Source of the DNA: a virus
Direction: 5' to 3' (one strand)
DNA length: 39,006 nt
Virus record (IMG/VR): IMGVR_UViG_3300028800_000195
Location: 1-39,006 of that record
A program made the translations under genes and the position numbers. Numbering within the stretch: the first letter of the stretch is position 1; each line of letters starts with the position of its first letter. Shown here piece after piece: positions 14,784-22,901 of the stretch. The notes under the pieces were generated by a model. It searched no databases. It was not told the DNA's origin and saw only the letters and a program-made list of their open reading frames with translations.

Positions 14784-15173
14784 ATGAAAATAACCATACC
14801 CGGCAAACCAATATCCTGGAAACGAGCACGAACCAACAATAAACGATACTACGACGAACAAGTAAAACAAAAAGAATCCTACGGCATTCTCTTTAAGATG
14901 AAACAAAAAGAACCCCTCACAGGCCCCCTAACCCTCGTTTGTTGCTTTGTATTCCAATACCCACAAAAACAACGCAACAAAATGAAACTCAACCAACCTT
15001 ATGACAAAAAAAGAGATCTTGATAATATGATTAAATTTGCATTAGATGCAGGAAATGGAATCCTCTACCATGACGACAGTCAAATCGTGCACATCATAGC
15101 CCTCAAAGTATATGGACCTTTACCAAAAACCATGATAGAACTAAAACCATATGAAGAAAAAGAACGAATCTAG
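14784..15173 (+). CDS. rusA: RusA-family Holliday junction resolvase
   Basis: A 129-residue protein starting after AGGAAAAG (an in-frame ATG at 14766 is less well placed). RusA features are the N-terminal ITIPGKPISWKRART and the KKRDLDNMIKFALDAGNG segment with conserved Asp residues, followed by YHDDSQIVHI. These carry the metal-binding acidic residues of the active site. RusA dimers cut four-way junctions symmetrically; in phages they resolve recombination intermediates before packaging. It lies immediately before the terminase genes, a common position, and overlaps the small terminase gene by 23 nt. Confidence 0.88.
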   Translation: MKITIPGKPISWKRARTNNKRYYDEQVKQKESYGILFKMKQKEPLTGPLTLVCCFVFQYPQKQRNKMKLNQPYDKKRDLDNMIKFALDAGNGILYHDDSQIVHIIALKVYGPLPKTMIELKPYEEKERI

Positions 15174-15648
15174 CGATCATAACAAGCAAACCCGTAGACC
15201 GTCCATCGTCTTAGACTACTATTGTCAAATCGGTAACGAGAAGAAATGGCCCCTTCCTCAAAGCTTCATACAAAAGATATGCGAAGAATTACTCGAGTGG
15301 GCCTTCAAGAACCCCGAAGCCTTCCATATACGAGCCTTCTTTAGAGATCGACGCATAGGCAAGAACACTGTCGCCGCTTGGCGTGCTAAATGGCCCGAGT
15401 TTGCTGATGCTTACCTTGAAGCCAAGGATGCTGTAGGAGAACGTAGAGAATCATGCGCTGCCGGCATTGGACACAAGAAGTTCGATGTAACCGTATGGTC
15501 ACGTACCCAACACAAATACGACAGCGATTCTCATGACCTATGGCGTGATGACCAAGCCTACCTTGCAAAGACTAAGGCAGATAATCAAGATAATGAACGT
15601 ACTATTGTTGTACTTAAAGATTATCCAGATGCGATTGATACCAAATGA
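15151..15648 (+). CDS. terS: Terminase small subunit
   Basis: A 165-residue protein. Residues ~35-105 read like a small-terminase DNA-binding domain: a helix-turn-helix-like FFRDRRIGKNTVAAWRAKWP followed by FADAYLEAKDAVGERRESCA. The C-terminal part (TVWSRTQHKYDSDSHD, then WRDDQAYLAKTKAD) would contact the large subunit. It recognises phage DNA and loads the packaging motor. It overlaps rusA upstream, and its stop overlaps the start of an HNH gene (ATGA), which separates it from terL. No strong RBS is seen; there is probably coupling to rusA translation. Confidence 0.75.
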   Translation: MKKKNESSDHNKQTRRPSIVLDYYCQIGNEKKWPLPQSFIQKICEELLEWAFKNPEAFHIRAFFRDRRIGKNTVAAWRAKWPEFADAYLEAKDAVGERRESCAAGIGHKKFDVTVWSRTQHKYDSDSHDLWRDDQAYLAKTKADNQDNERTIVVLKDYPDAIDTK

Positions 15649-16313
15649 TTGGCGCTAAATTTTGGAAATGGACCGTTCTGGAAATAAGAAAATCTCCAAC
15701 TAAAAAGATGACAGTTTATTTTTGTGAATGTGAGTGCGGTACCAAGAAGGAACATCAGCCAAATCTCCTAAGAGAGGGTGATAGTAAGCAATGTATGGAA
15801 TGCTATAGAACAGAGCCCTCTAAGAAATTAATAGGACAATCATTTGGACAATGGAAAGTTACGTCCTATGAAAGATATCCCGGAGTTGCTATAAAATTGG
15901 TTTGCGAATGCTCTTGTGGGAACATTGGAAAAGTTAAAATTGGCGATCTGAAAAATGGAAAAAGTACTCGATGTATTGATTGCTATAACAAGGCTCGAGT
16001 TGCTCATAATAAAACACACAATTTTTCTGGAACTAATATATTTAGATTGTGGTGTCATATGAGGTATAGATGTTCTAACAAGTCGAATCAAGACTACAAA
16101 TATTATGGTGGTCGTGGTATAACCGTCTGCGAAGATTGGCAGTTATTTGAGAATTTTTATCGTGACATGGGTGATCGACCAAAAGGAATGCAAATAGATA
16201 GAATTGATAATAATAAAGGTTATTCTAAAGACAATTGTAGGTGGGTTACCCCCAAAGAAAATTGCAATAATAGGAGAAGATGTGGCCCAATCCCAAAAAA
16301 TAATAGAACTTAA
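15645..16313 (+). CDS. HNH-type homing endonuclease between terS and terL
   Basis: A 222-residue protein. The N-terminal half has two similar Cys-rich modules (IGAKFWKWTVLEI with CECECG..C..C, and IGQSFGQWKVTSY with CECSCG..C..C), probably DNA-binding zinc ribbons. The C-terminal half carries the YYGGRGITVCEDW, MQIDRIDNNKGYS and NCRWVTPKENCNNR motifs typical of phage HNH endonucleases in which the second motif is D-R. The start overlaps the terS stop by 4 nt and the end overlaps terL by 32 nt. The paralogue at 25465-26100 has the same two-module layout. It is a free-standing homing gene embedded seamlessly in the packaging operon. Confidence 0.82.
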   Translation: MIGAKFWKWTVLEIRKSPTKKMTVYFCECECGTKKEHQPNLLREGDSKQCMECYRTEPSKKLIGQSFGQWKVTSYERYPGVAIKLVCECSCGNIGKVKIGDLKNGKSTRCIDCYNKARVAHNKTHNFSGTNIFRLWCHMRYRCSNKSNQDYKYYGGRGITVCEDWQLFENFYRDMGDRPKGMQIDRIDNNKGYSKDNCRWVTPKENCNNRRRCGPIPKNNRT

Positions 16314-17665
16314 TAAGTTTGTTCCACGTTCATACCAATTGCCATTTATCAATGCGATTGAGAAATATAACTATAAGCGTGTGCTTATCGTAATGCCGAG
16401 GAGATCCCGGCAAGGATCTTGTAGCCTTTAATCTATGCATTCGCGCAGCCTTACGCAAAGTACAAGTAATTTATTATATCTTTCCTACATATGCACAAGG
16501 AAAGAAAGTTATATTCGATTCAATCACGAATGATGGTGTTCGCATACTTGATTACATACCTAAAGAAGTAATACATTCTATCAATTCACAAGAAATGAAG
16601 ATTAGATTCATTAATGGGTCATTGATTCAAGTTGTGGGATCAGATTCTTATGATGGGTTAATGGGAACCAACCCACAGATGTGTATATTTTCAGAGTATG
16701 CATTGCAAGATCCACGAGCATACCAATTCTTAAGACCAATATTATTGGCCAATGCTGGCACCGCAATCTTCATAAGCACACCGCGTGGGCACAATGCATT
16801 CTATGATCTTTATAATATAGCAAAACAGTCTGATGAATGGTTCTGTCAGAAATTAACCGTCGATGATACAAAGCATGTATCCGTAGAAGAAATATATAAA
16901 GATATAGAACGTGGTGAGTATAGTTTTGATTTTGCGCAACAAGAATGGTGGGTTTCGTTCGATCTTGGCGTAGAAGGTGCATTTTATAGCAAGGCATTAG
17001 ACAGATGTCGTCTTAACGGCCAGATTACCAATATTCCCTGGGATGTCGCTCATAAAGTCTATACCAGCTGGGATCTTGGCTATCGAGATTCCACAGCGAT
17101 CATATTTTTTCAACTTATAGGATCCGCGGTACATGTGATCGATTGTTATCAAAATTCCAAAGAAGGGCTCGATCATTATATTAAATATGTCTTGTCCAAG
17201 CCTTATATATATGCTGGTCATATAGCGCCATTTGATATAGGAAATACTGAATTCGGAACCGGAATGACTCGCATTGAACAGGCTTCACAATTAGGAATAG
17301 ACTTCCATATCTGTGATAAGCTTTCGCTTATGGATGGAATTGAAGCAGTTAGAGCGTCATTATCACGGATTTATATCGATAAGACTAAATGCGCACCGTT
17401 AATAACTGCCCTTGAATCGTATCGCCAAGAATACGATAGTAAGCATAAAGTCTATAAGCCGACACCATTACACGATTCATCTTCACACTTTTCAGATAGT
17501 TTTAGATATTTATGCCTATCTCTTCCAAAGATTGGCGAAGGCATGACAGCCAAGGACGCAGAAGATATGTACAATCAGGCCCTTTATAGTAGACAGCCTT
17601 CCACGATTAACTCACCTTACTCCAAACCACCTCCAGGCATCTATGGCAACATTCCCCATAGATAA
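16282..17665 (+). CDS. terL: Terminase large subunit, frameshifted in the Walker A motif
   Basis: The ATPase-nuclease of the packaging motor, about 460 residues in two frames. The first frame starts at GTG 16282 after AGGAG and reads to VLIVMPRRS. The second resumes at GGC (16409) with GKDLVAFNLCIRAA. At 16406-16408 TCCC stands where one codon is expected, so one extra base splits the Walker A motif (PRR-x-GKD). Unshifted translation stops at 16431. Later motifs are intact: CIFSEYAL (Walker B region), FISTPRG (motif C), SWDLGYRDST and FSDSFRY (nuclease acidic residues). The options are sequencing error, recent mutation or +1 frameshifting. The start lies inside the HNH gene. Confidence 0.87.
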
Positions 17666-17689
17666 ATGCTATCAAATTTGCTAGCTTTA

Positions 17690-17761
17690 TTGAGCCATAG
17701 TCATTCGCCTTTCTTTCTTATTCCAATCTAAACTGTGTGTGAATGAGTGACTATGGCTCAA
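17690..17761. repeat. 14-bp perfect inverted repeat after terL
   Basis: TTGAGCCATAGTCA (17690-17703) and TGACTATGGCTCAA (17748-17761) are perfect complements with a 44-nt, pyrimidine-rich loop. No T-run follows, so it is not a standard terminator. It may be a protein-binding site, an mRNA stabiliser, or an anti-transcription structure between the packaging genes and the next block. Confidence 0.75.
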
Positions 17762-17811
17762 CAAATATGAGTGTACTAATGTAGATAATCTTCTAACTTA
17801 ATGTAGGGCAT

Positions 17812-18060
17812 ATGAAGAAAAACAAAGTATATAAGGGCTTTTATCTTGATGAAGATACAAAGTTGGTAATGGATGCGTTGCACGCAGAGTATAAAGAGCT
17901 TAATCGTAGTCATACGTATTCAAGTATCTTTAAGATGCTGGTGATGACATCGCCGTTATCGTTAGCAGCAAGGAAGCGATTGGGATTGATGCGAGCGGTC
18001 CGTGACAAGATGTCACAGACTGAGACCTATTACACGGAGAAGTTCAATGACTTTGAGTAA
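17812..18060 (+). CDS. Small hypothetical protein with FNDFE end
   Basis: An 82-residue basic, helical protein (YLDEDTKLVMDALHAEYKEL, then SLAARKRLGLMRAVRDK). The beginning (VYKGFYLDEDTKLVMDAL) recalls a ribbon-helix-helix strand-helix start, but this is weak. The last residues EKFNDFE are encoded by a 24-bp sequence that is repeated at the end of the next gene. Only a weak GGG-type ribosome site precedes it. The function is unknown. Confidence 0.55.
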   Translation: MKKNKVYKGFYLDEDTKLVMDALHAEYKELNRSHTYSSIFKMLVMTSPLSLAARKRLGLMRAVRDKMSQTETYYTEKFNDFE

Positions 18061-18066
18061 GAAAAA
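18043..18066 (+). repeat. 24-bp direct repeat, copy 1
   Basis: An identical 24-base sequence is found at 18389-18412. It begins TTCAATGACTTTGAGTAA. It encodes the FNDFE-stop of the upstream gene and, in another frame, the MTLSKK start of the next gene. Confidence 0.9.
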
Positions 18067-18406
18067 ATCCAATGGAAAAAAGAAATTAGAACTATTACAA
18101 AAATCTGGGATGGTATGGAGTTCTTACGTTGAAAATATACCTACTGACGGCTCTTATTTTCATGCCATCTGGAAAGAGCGAAAGCCTTATTTAAAAAGAG
18201 ATGGGGATACTATTGGAACTAAGCACCTCAATAGATTACATCTTGGAGTAGGAAAGTACTCGCTTGTTGATAAGTGTTTTATATTTTGCCTTGATATTGA
18301 GTTGCCTTACCTAAAAGATAGGATTTTTTTGGCAAAGAACAAAAAAGAATTCGATTGCTGGGTACGAGATGATTGCTATATGAATGATTTCAATGACTTT
18401 GAGTAA
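18047..18406 (+). CDS. Hypothetical protein flanked by a 24-bp repeat
   Basis: A 119-residue protein starting at the ATG inside the repeat (MTLSKKKSNGKKKLELLQKS), preceded by GGAGA and overlapping the previous gene by 14 nt. It is basic at the N-terminus, with WSSY, FHAIWKERKPYL and FDCWVRDDCYMNDFNDFE segments. Its last residues (FNDFE) are the same as in the previous gene, because the 24-bp repeat recurs there. After its stop the repeat offers the same MTLSKK start again, but that frame stops after 11 codons. The gene looks like a cassette gained or duplicated through the repeat. No known family. Confidence 0.55.
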   Translation: MTLSKKKSNGKKKLELLQKSGMVWSSYVENIPTDGSYFHAIWKERKPYLKRDGDTIGTKHLNRLHLGVGKYSLVDKCFIFCLDIELPYLKDRIFLAKNKKEFDCWVRDDCYMNDFNDFE

Positions 18407-18412
18407 GAAAAA
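18389..18412 (+). repeat. 24-bp direct repeat, copy 2
   Basis: The second copy of the repeat at 18043-18066, spaced 346 bp away, bracketing one gene. The following stretch to 18593 has only short frames, one of which (RPEFDVPSKKYVLDRED, about 18476-18538) looks like a gene remnant. Confidence 0.9.
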
Positions 18413-18593
18413 TGGGATGTGCTATTAACATATAGGGAATATGAATGAGAATAGAAAACTTCATAAGGACTAAGACCAGAGTTTGACGTTCCTTCTAAAA
18501 AATATGTGTTGGATCGCGAAGATACGGGAAAGATATAGTATGAGTTTGTTACCGTTCGTTAAAGTACAATTTATTAAGTTAGAAAGGTTGATT

Positions 18594-18800
18594 ATGGAGA
18601 ATGATATGCTCAAAGAGTTCAGGGAAGGGATTGAGGACATTAAGGCAGATATCCTTGATCTTCATCGTAATTCAGTAAGTGAGTATGAGTTTAAGCGTCT
18701 TGAGCGGGAAGTGTTCATTATGCGGATGGTCATGATCGGCTTGCCCGTGATCTATCTGTTTAGTCTTATTGTGCATACTCTGCATGTATTGGCGATGTAA
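18594..18800 (+). CDS. Small protein with coiled coil and one C-terminal membrane helix
   Basis: A 68-residue protein. I start it at ATG 18594 after AGAAAGG, not at the upstream in-frame TTG at 18483. The N-terminal ~40 residues are charged and helical (EGIEDIKADILDLHRNSV). The last ~25 are a membrane helix (IMRMVMIGLPVIYLFSLIVH). This layout resembles XhlA-type holin-associated proteins, and the next gene has a signal-like N-terminus, so a lysis cassette is possible. There is no endolysin beside it, and the assignment is weak. Confidence 0.55.
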   Translation: MENDMLKEFREGIEDIKADILDLHRNSVSEYEFKRLEREVFIMRMVMIGLPVIYLFSLIVHTLHVLAM

Positions 18801-18801
18801 T

Positions 18802-19185
18802 ATGAACCGCCGACAAATAGTCTACAGTTGTCTTCTTTTTGTCTACAGCTGCTGTGGCGTAATACCGTATGATAGTTTGATGATTGCCAAGGATGTACAT
18901 CTAGCGGTAGCGGGCAGATTGAGCAAGCCTGTGCTTACATTGGATGCAAGCGTAGTGAATACCAAGCAAGGGTATATCGTCAAGATTACGGATGAGTTTG
19001 TGTATCTTGACACTCCTGATGGTAGGATTACTGTCTGCACAGCAGAACGTGAGTCTAGAGTGAGGTTGATGGGTATGTCAGCTATTCATACCATGCTCAA
19101 GTTTAAAGAGCAGGAGAAGGGCGAATTTTTTGTTATTGGTAGGAATGATATGGAGTTTCCCAGACCTGTAAGGAGTAACTTATGA
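18802..19185 (+). CDS. Exported or lipoprotein-like small protein, unknown
   Basis: A 127-residue protein. It begins MNRRQIVYSCLLFVYSCCGV, a positively charged start followed by a hydrophobic stretch and adjacent Cys residues, as in a signal peptide or a lipoprotein signal. The rest is probably beta-rich (KQGYIVKITDEFVYLDTPDG). It follows the membrane-helix gene by 1 nt without a clear ribosome site, suggesting translational coupling. It ends in an ATGA overlap with a DUF551 gene. A spanin-like or superinfection-exclusion role is possible, but nothing shows it. Confidence 0.55.
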   Translation: MNRRQIVYSCLLFVYSCCGVIPYDSLMIAKDVHLAVAGRLSKPVLTLDASVVNTKQGYIVKITDEFVYLDTPDGRITVCTAERESRVRLMGMSAIHTMLKFKEQEKGEFFVIGRNDMEFPRPVRSNL

Positions 19186-19469
19186 ACTGGATAAAAACTT
19201 CTGACCGATTGCCAGAAGATAGTTTTAATGTGCTATTCAGAGTAGAGAATGATAGTGAAATTGTTCCGGGTTACTTTTCTTCTGAGTGTTTCAGAGAAGA
19301 TAAGAAGGTTGTTCCTGTTGGTAAAAAATATAAGACTTTAGATGTATATAAACCTGGATTTATATCGGCGTATGATAATTGTTGTTGGGAAACCATACGT
19401 TTTGAAGTTAATGAGGTCACTCATTGGCTGCCAATTACAGAAATACCGTTACCTGAGGAAGCAGAATGA
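19182..19469 (+). CDS. DUF551-type small protein
   Basis: A 95-residue DUF551 protein: NWIKTSDRLPEDSFNVLFRV at the start and THWLPITEIPLPEEAE at the end. It is closest to the leftward copy at 10865-11113. The middle is a variable insert (residues ~30-70) with several Tyr and a CCWE motif. The start overlaps the previous stop (ATGA). It lies in the rightward accessory cluster, so DUF551 genes occur in both transcription units. Confidence 0.75.
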   Translation: MNWIKTSDRLPEDSFNVLFRVENDSEIVPGYFSSECFREDKKVVPVGKKYKTLDVYKPGFISAYDNCCWETIRFEVNEVTHWLPITEIPLPEEAE

Positions 19470-19515
19470 TGATAGAATTAAGAGATTCTTACATTAAATT
19501 AACTAAGGATAAATA

Positions 19516-19626
19516 ATGGCAATAATCAAATGTGATCATAAACATTGTTACAAACACGTAGTAAATGGTGTAGTATGCTATCACTGTCTAGGGTCTGTAA
19601 TTTGTAAGGAATCTAATGGAAATTAA
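19516..19626 (+). CDS. Small zinc-binding peptide, 36 residues
   Basis: A short gene with a good AAGGA site 6 nt before the ATG. The product contains KCDHKHCYKH and VVCYHCLGSVIC, giving two Cys/His pairs with zinc-finger-like spacing. Its end overlaps the start of the next gene by 11 nt, and that gene's own AAGGA lies inside it. Small Cys-rich peptides of this kind are common in phage accessory regions. The function is unknown. Confidence 0.55.
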   Translation: MAIIKCDHKHCYKHVVNGVVCYHCLGSVICKESNGN

Positions 19627-19858
19627 CGCGCATATACTTATACCACAGCAATTAATTCAAGTTTTGGGCAATCTTATGAGTCCGTTGATGTGTTGCTCTT
19701 CCAAGCGTGGAATAGAGCAGGCAGCAGTGTTTATCTACGAAAATAAATCATACTGTGAAGATTGCATAAAGAAATTATCGCTCAGTGTTGAAGACTTAGT
19801 AGGTGCTGAAGTTAATCTTGATGCTAAAGAACTTGATTCAGCGCAAAAGCGTGAGTAG
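19616..19858 (+). CDS. Small hypothetical protein with Cys pairs
   Basis: An 80-residue protein after AAGGA. Cys residues occur as MCCSSKRG near residue 26 and YCEDCIKK near residue 46, which could bind one zinc ion. The C-terminus is acidic and helical (LVGAEVNLDAKELDSAQKRE). It is the last small gene before the portal gene. It is not recognised as a known family; the zinc site is inferred only from spacing. Confidence 0.55.
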   Translation: MEINAHILIPQQLIQVLGNLMSPLMCCSSKRGIEQAAVFIYENKSYCEDCIKKLSLSVEDLVGAEVNLDAKELDSAQKRE

Positions 19859-19913
19859 ACTCACTCCTGTATACAATATATTCTTGCAGGAATGATGCTC
19901 TGAAAGGTGATTC

Positions 19914-22007
19914 ATGTCATACATGCCGATGTACTCTGGTATTCGTCTTAATGAAGATTATCAAGACATACGCGCTTACATGGAGTATGCCTACGCTAAC
20001 GACTACACCATTAACGCAGCTTATTGGTCAGAGGCTGATCTAGATACTAGATTCTATGCGGGCGACCAGCAGCTATGGGATGATATCTATGGCAACGCGT
20101 TCGTAGCTCGCCGTAAGAATTACGTGTTCAATCGCATTATGCGTACATGTAACATGATCAGTGGACACCAGCGCAAGAATAGAAAATCAATCACTGCAAT
20201 ACCTATCGAGAATGCCAATCAACAGACAGCCGATCAGTTAACAAAGATATTCTTCTGGCTCAACCAGCGCGAGAACGTTGAGGAACTATTCTCACAAGCG
20301 TTCGATGGTGCTGTTATATCGGGCATGAACCTTATCGAACTAACCTTGGACTATAGATCAGATCCAATATCAGGCGATCTTAAATTCGTAACCAATAAGT
20401 ACAATAGCTTTCTTATAGACCCATACTTTAGAAACCCGGATCTTTCAGACTGTAATCGTATATGGAAACGTACGTACATGCCTAAATCTGCTGCATGCTC
20501 GCTCTTGCCTGAACATACAGATCAGATCATGAGTTACATGTCTACAACGGGCAAGGATGGCAAGTTTATCTTTATGCCTGAAACGTATAACTATGACATG
20601 ACAAACCTTGTATCGTATGATGAGTTCTGGTATCGGACCTATAGGACACAAAAAATATTGGTTGATCAACAGACCGGTGAATCCATGGAATGGTCAGGCG
20701 ATGATGCTTCATTGAAGTTGTTCGTTCAGTCTCAACCACGAGTCACGGTTATGGAAAGCACGATTCCAACAACACGGCTTGCAATATCTGTTAATGATCA
20801 TGTACTTTGGGAAGGTCCTAATCCTTTAGGTATCGATGAATATCCGTTCGTTCCCGTGCTTGGATATTATATGCCCGAAGTTCCATACTTTCCATGGCGT
20901 ATACAAGGTGTGGTCAGAAATTTAAGGGATGCTCAATACTTATATAATCGACAAAAGATTATTCAATTGGATATCCTTGAATCACAGGTCAATTCTGGCT
21001 GGATAGCTAAAGAGGGGTCCTTCATCAATCCTCAGGATGCTTTCTTTACAGGTCAGGGTAAGGTTTTGTGGCTCAAGAAGAATTCGCAACTTGCAGACGT
21101 TCAGCGTATTCAGCCTGCGGATGTTCCATCGAACATGATAGAAATATCACGCATGCTCGCTGATGAGATACAACAGATATCAGGAGTATCAGAAGAGTTG
21201 TTAGGCGCGGCAGCTGATGACATTCCAGGTATCCGATCGATGCTCAAGCAGGGTGCCGGCCTAACTATCCTTCAAAGATTATTCGATCAGGCAGATCTTG
21301 CCATGAAACTACTTGGTGAACTTAAGATGAAGGTAATCATGCGCAAGTTCACGCCCGGCAAGCTTAAACGTATTCTTGGCGAAGAACCAGCTCCAGAGTT
21401 CTATAACAAAGTATTCGGGAAGTATGGCATTGCCATAGAAGAAGGCCTCAATACAACGACACAGAAACAGATGCAATACGCACAATTGCTCGAAATGCGT
21501 AATGCAGGGGTTAATATCAGTGATGATATTCTAATTGATGCTGCAAATATTCAGAATAAATCGAAGGTTGTTAAGCAAATGCAAGAGCAGCAACAAGCTC
21601 AACAACAAGCTCAACAACAGCAAATGCAGCAACAGATGGAATTGCAGGCAGCTCAGGCAGAACTGGCTAAGGCACGCGCGGCTGCCGACCGAGGGCTTGG
21701 TATTGAACGTGTATCACGTGTTCAAGAGAATGAAGCAATGGCTTCTGAAAAACAAGCTGCTGCTGTTAAAGATAGATATTCTGGAATGTTAGATCTCATA
21801 AAAGGTGTGCGTGAGCTAGATACATTAGATCTTGAGGATATTCACAAATTGATTCAGATGTCGCAAGCTCTAAAAGCAGAAGAGGCTGAATTGAAGACTG
21901 AAAATTCAATGAAGACCCAAGAAGTTATAGCAACTGCAAACAACCCTGCAAAACAACCACCACAGCAACAAATGACCCCTGAAAAACAACCACCAATGGG
22001 CATCTGA
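19914..22007 (+). CDS. Portal protein (podovirus/P22 type)
   Basis: A 697-residue protein that forms the dodecameric ring at one capsid vertex, through which DNA enters and leaves. Recognisable portal features are an N-terminal region with ARRKNYVFNRIMRTCNMISG and HQRKNRKSITAIPIEN, a DYRSDPISGDLKF segment, DEYPFVPVLGYYMPE, and FPWRIQGVVRNLRDAQYLYN. A long helical wing follows (residues ~415-500). The tail is Gln-rich (~550-575) and then helical, with a Pro/Gln-rich end. The length is close to P22 portal (about 725). AAAGGTG precedes the start. It overlaps the next gene by one base (TGATG). Confidence 0.88.
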   Translation: MSYMPMYSGIRLNEDYQDIRAYMEYAYANDYTINAAYWSEADLDTRFYAGDQQLWDDIYGNAFVARRKNYVFNRIMRTCNMISGHQRKNRKSITAIPIENANQQTADQLTKIFFWLNQRENVEELFSQAFDGAVISGMNLIELTLDYRSDPISGDLKFVTNKYNSFLIDPYFRNPDLSDCNRIWKRTYMPKSAACSLLPEHTDQIMSYMSTTGKDGKFIFMPETYNYDMTNLVSYDEFWYRTYRTQKILVDQQTGESMEWSGDDASLKLFVQSQPRVTVMESTIPTTRLAISVNDHVLWEGPNPLGIDEYPFVPVLGYYMPEVPYFPWRIQGVVRNLRDAQYLYNRQKIIQLDILESQVNSGWIAKEGSFINPQDAFFTGQGKVLWLKKNSQLADVQRIQPADVPSNMIEISRMLADEIQQISGVSEELLGAAADDIPGIRSMLKQGAGLTILQRLFDQADLAMKLLGELKMKVIMRKFTPGKLKRILGEEPAPEFYNKVFGKYGIAIEEGLNTTTQKQMQYAQLLEMRNAGVNISDDILIDAANIQNKSKVVKQMQEQQQAQQQAQQQQMQQQMELQAAQAELAKARAAADRGLGIERVSRVQENEAMASEKQAAAVKDRYSGMLDLIKGVRELDTLDLEDIHKLIQMSQALKAEEAELKTENSMKTQEVIATANNPAKQPPQQQMTPEKQPPMGI

Positions 22008-22600
22008 TGAAAGGGCTGATTATGTTGGCCTTTTTATTCGATATTTCTGCTATGGATCTTCCGGTTTACAACCCAGAAACTACGATTGTTCGTAGAATGC
22101 ATAGCGCACAACAGAATGGCGATAGTCCTCTGTCATGGCGTAATATAAATGAACTTAAACACCTACGAGAAGATATAAGAATATATCTCAGGATCAATGG
22201 TGAACATGAGGATACTTATAGATCACTCATTACCATGTTAAGAGCTGCTGAAGAAACCAACAAGGATCGTGATAGCAAGGCTTTAAAACTTACTCCAATG
22301 TCTAGGGCTAAGATTGTATCAGGCGGTGTCTGTATAGGCATTTCTTGCTTACAGGCGGCATTGTTGGTTAAGTCATGGGCAACAGGTAGCTGCATGGATG
22401 GATTTACGTCATTAGAGAATCTACTTTCGATTATTTCGTCGGCTTCTGGTGGAGTTTATTTGGTGTATGACGGGATTAGTAATACTGATGCACAGTTGGA
22501 ATCTGCTGAAGCTGCAAAAACTGAGCTGCTTTTATTACAAAACTATGTAAGATTAAAAAAAAATAGACGGGTCCATTTTTCAGAAGGAGAAAAAGAATGA
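22007..22600 (+). CDS. Membrane protein with hydrophobic start, unknown
   Basis: A 197-residue protein. The first ~18 residues (MKGLIMLAFLFDISAMDLP) look like a signal or anchor. Two further hydrophobic stretches lie at about 104-124 (IVSGGVCIGISCLQAALLV) and 139-158 (LLSIISSASGGVYLVYDGI). A charged C-terminal helix follows. This could be a holin-like or injection-related membrane protein, but no family is recognised. It is coupled by a one-base overlap to the portal gene and by ATGA to the next gene. Confidence 0.6.
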   Translation: MKGLIMLAFLFDISAMDLPVYNPETTIVRRMHSAQQNGDSPLSWRNINELKHLREDIRIYLRINGEHEDTYRSLITMLRAAEETNKDRDSKALKLTPMSRAKIVSGGVCIGISCLQAALLVKSWATGSCMDGFTSLENLLSIISSASGGVYLVYDGISNTDAQLESAEAAKTELLLLQNYVRLKKNRRVHFSEGEKE

Positions 22601-22785
22601 CGGAAGTATCATTTAAATCGGAATGGGCACAAGAATATCCATATCCTTCAGAATATACATGCGATTGTGGAAAGACTGGTGCTAGCTTTCATATGTTTAA
22701 GACCAAAAAGTATGAAGGTTATAAATGTGAACGCTGTTTTATAACATATTTCTGGCCTGAACACCCTTTAGCTATTAAGGAATAA
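22597..22785 (+). CDS. Small zinc-ribbon-like protein
   Basis: A 62-residue protein with CDCGKTG and YKCERCFITYF, a CxC...CxxC arrangement typical of a small zinc ribbon. It starts in an ATGA overlap with the preceding membrane protein gene, after GGAGAAAA. Its place in the head gene block suggests a small accessory protein; the function is unknown. Confidence 0.6.
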   Translation: MTEVSFKSEWAQEYPYPSEYTCDCGKTGASFHMFKTKKYEGYKCERCFITYFWPEHPLAIKE

Positions 22786-22786
22786 T

Positions 22787-22867
22787 ATGGATATGCCTTC
22801 ATTTGCAAACGTATGCCTCGCAATATTAACAATACTGTCAATTTTATCTTTTATTGAGAATCACTAA
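22787..22867 (+). CDS. 26-residue membrane peptide
   Basis: A very short gene with AAGGA placed 5 nt before its ATG, 1 nt after the preceding stop. The product is almost entirely one hydrophobic helix (ANVCLAILTILSILSFIEN). The good ribosome site and tight packing favour a real micro-gene, but at this length chance cannot be excluded. Confidence 0.4.
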   Translation: MDMPSFANVCLAILTILSILSFIENH

Positions 22868-22871
22868 CTAG

Positions 22872-22900
22872 TTGATCGGTAGTATAAATCATTATATCCT
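22872..22900 (+). promoter_or_regulatory. Possible promoter before the 22982 gene
   Basis: TTGATC (22872-22877), a 17-nt spacer and TATCCT (22895-22900): four of six matches at each box with ideal spacing. It lies in a 114-nt gap, one of the few in this otherwise tightly packed block. Confidence 0.4.
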
Positions 22901-22901
22901 A

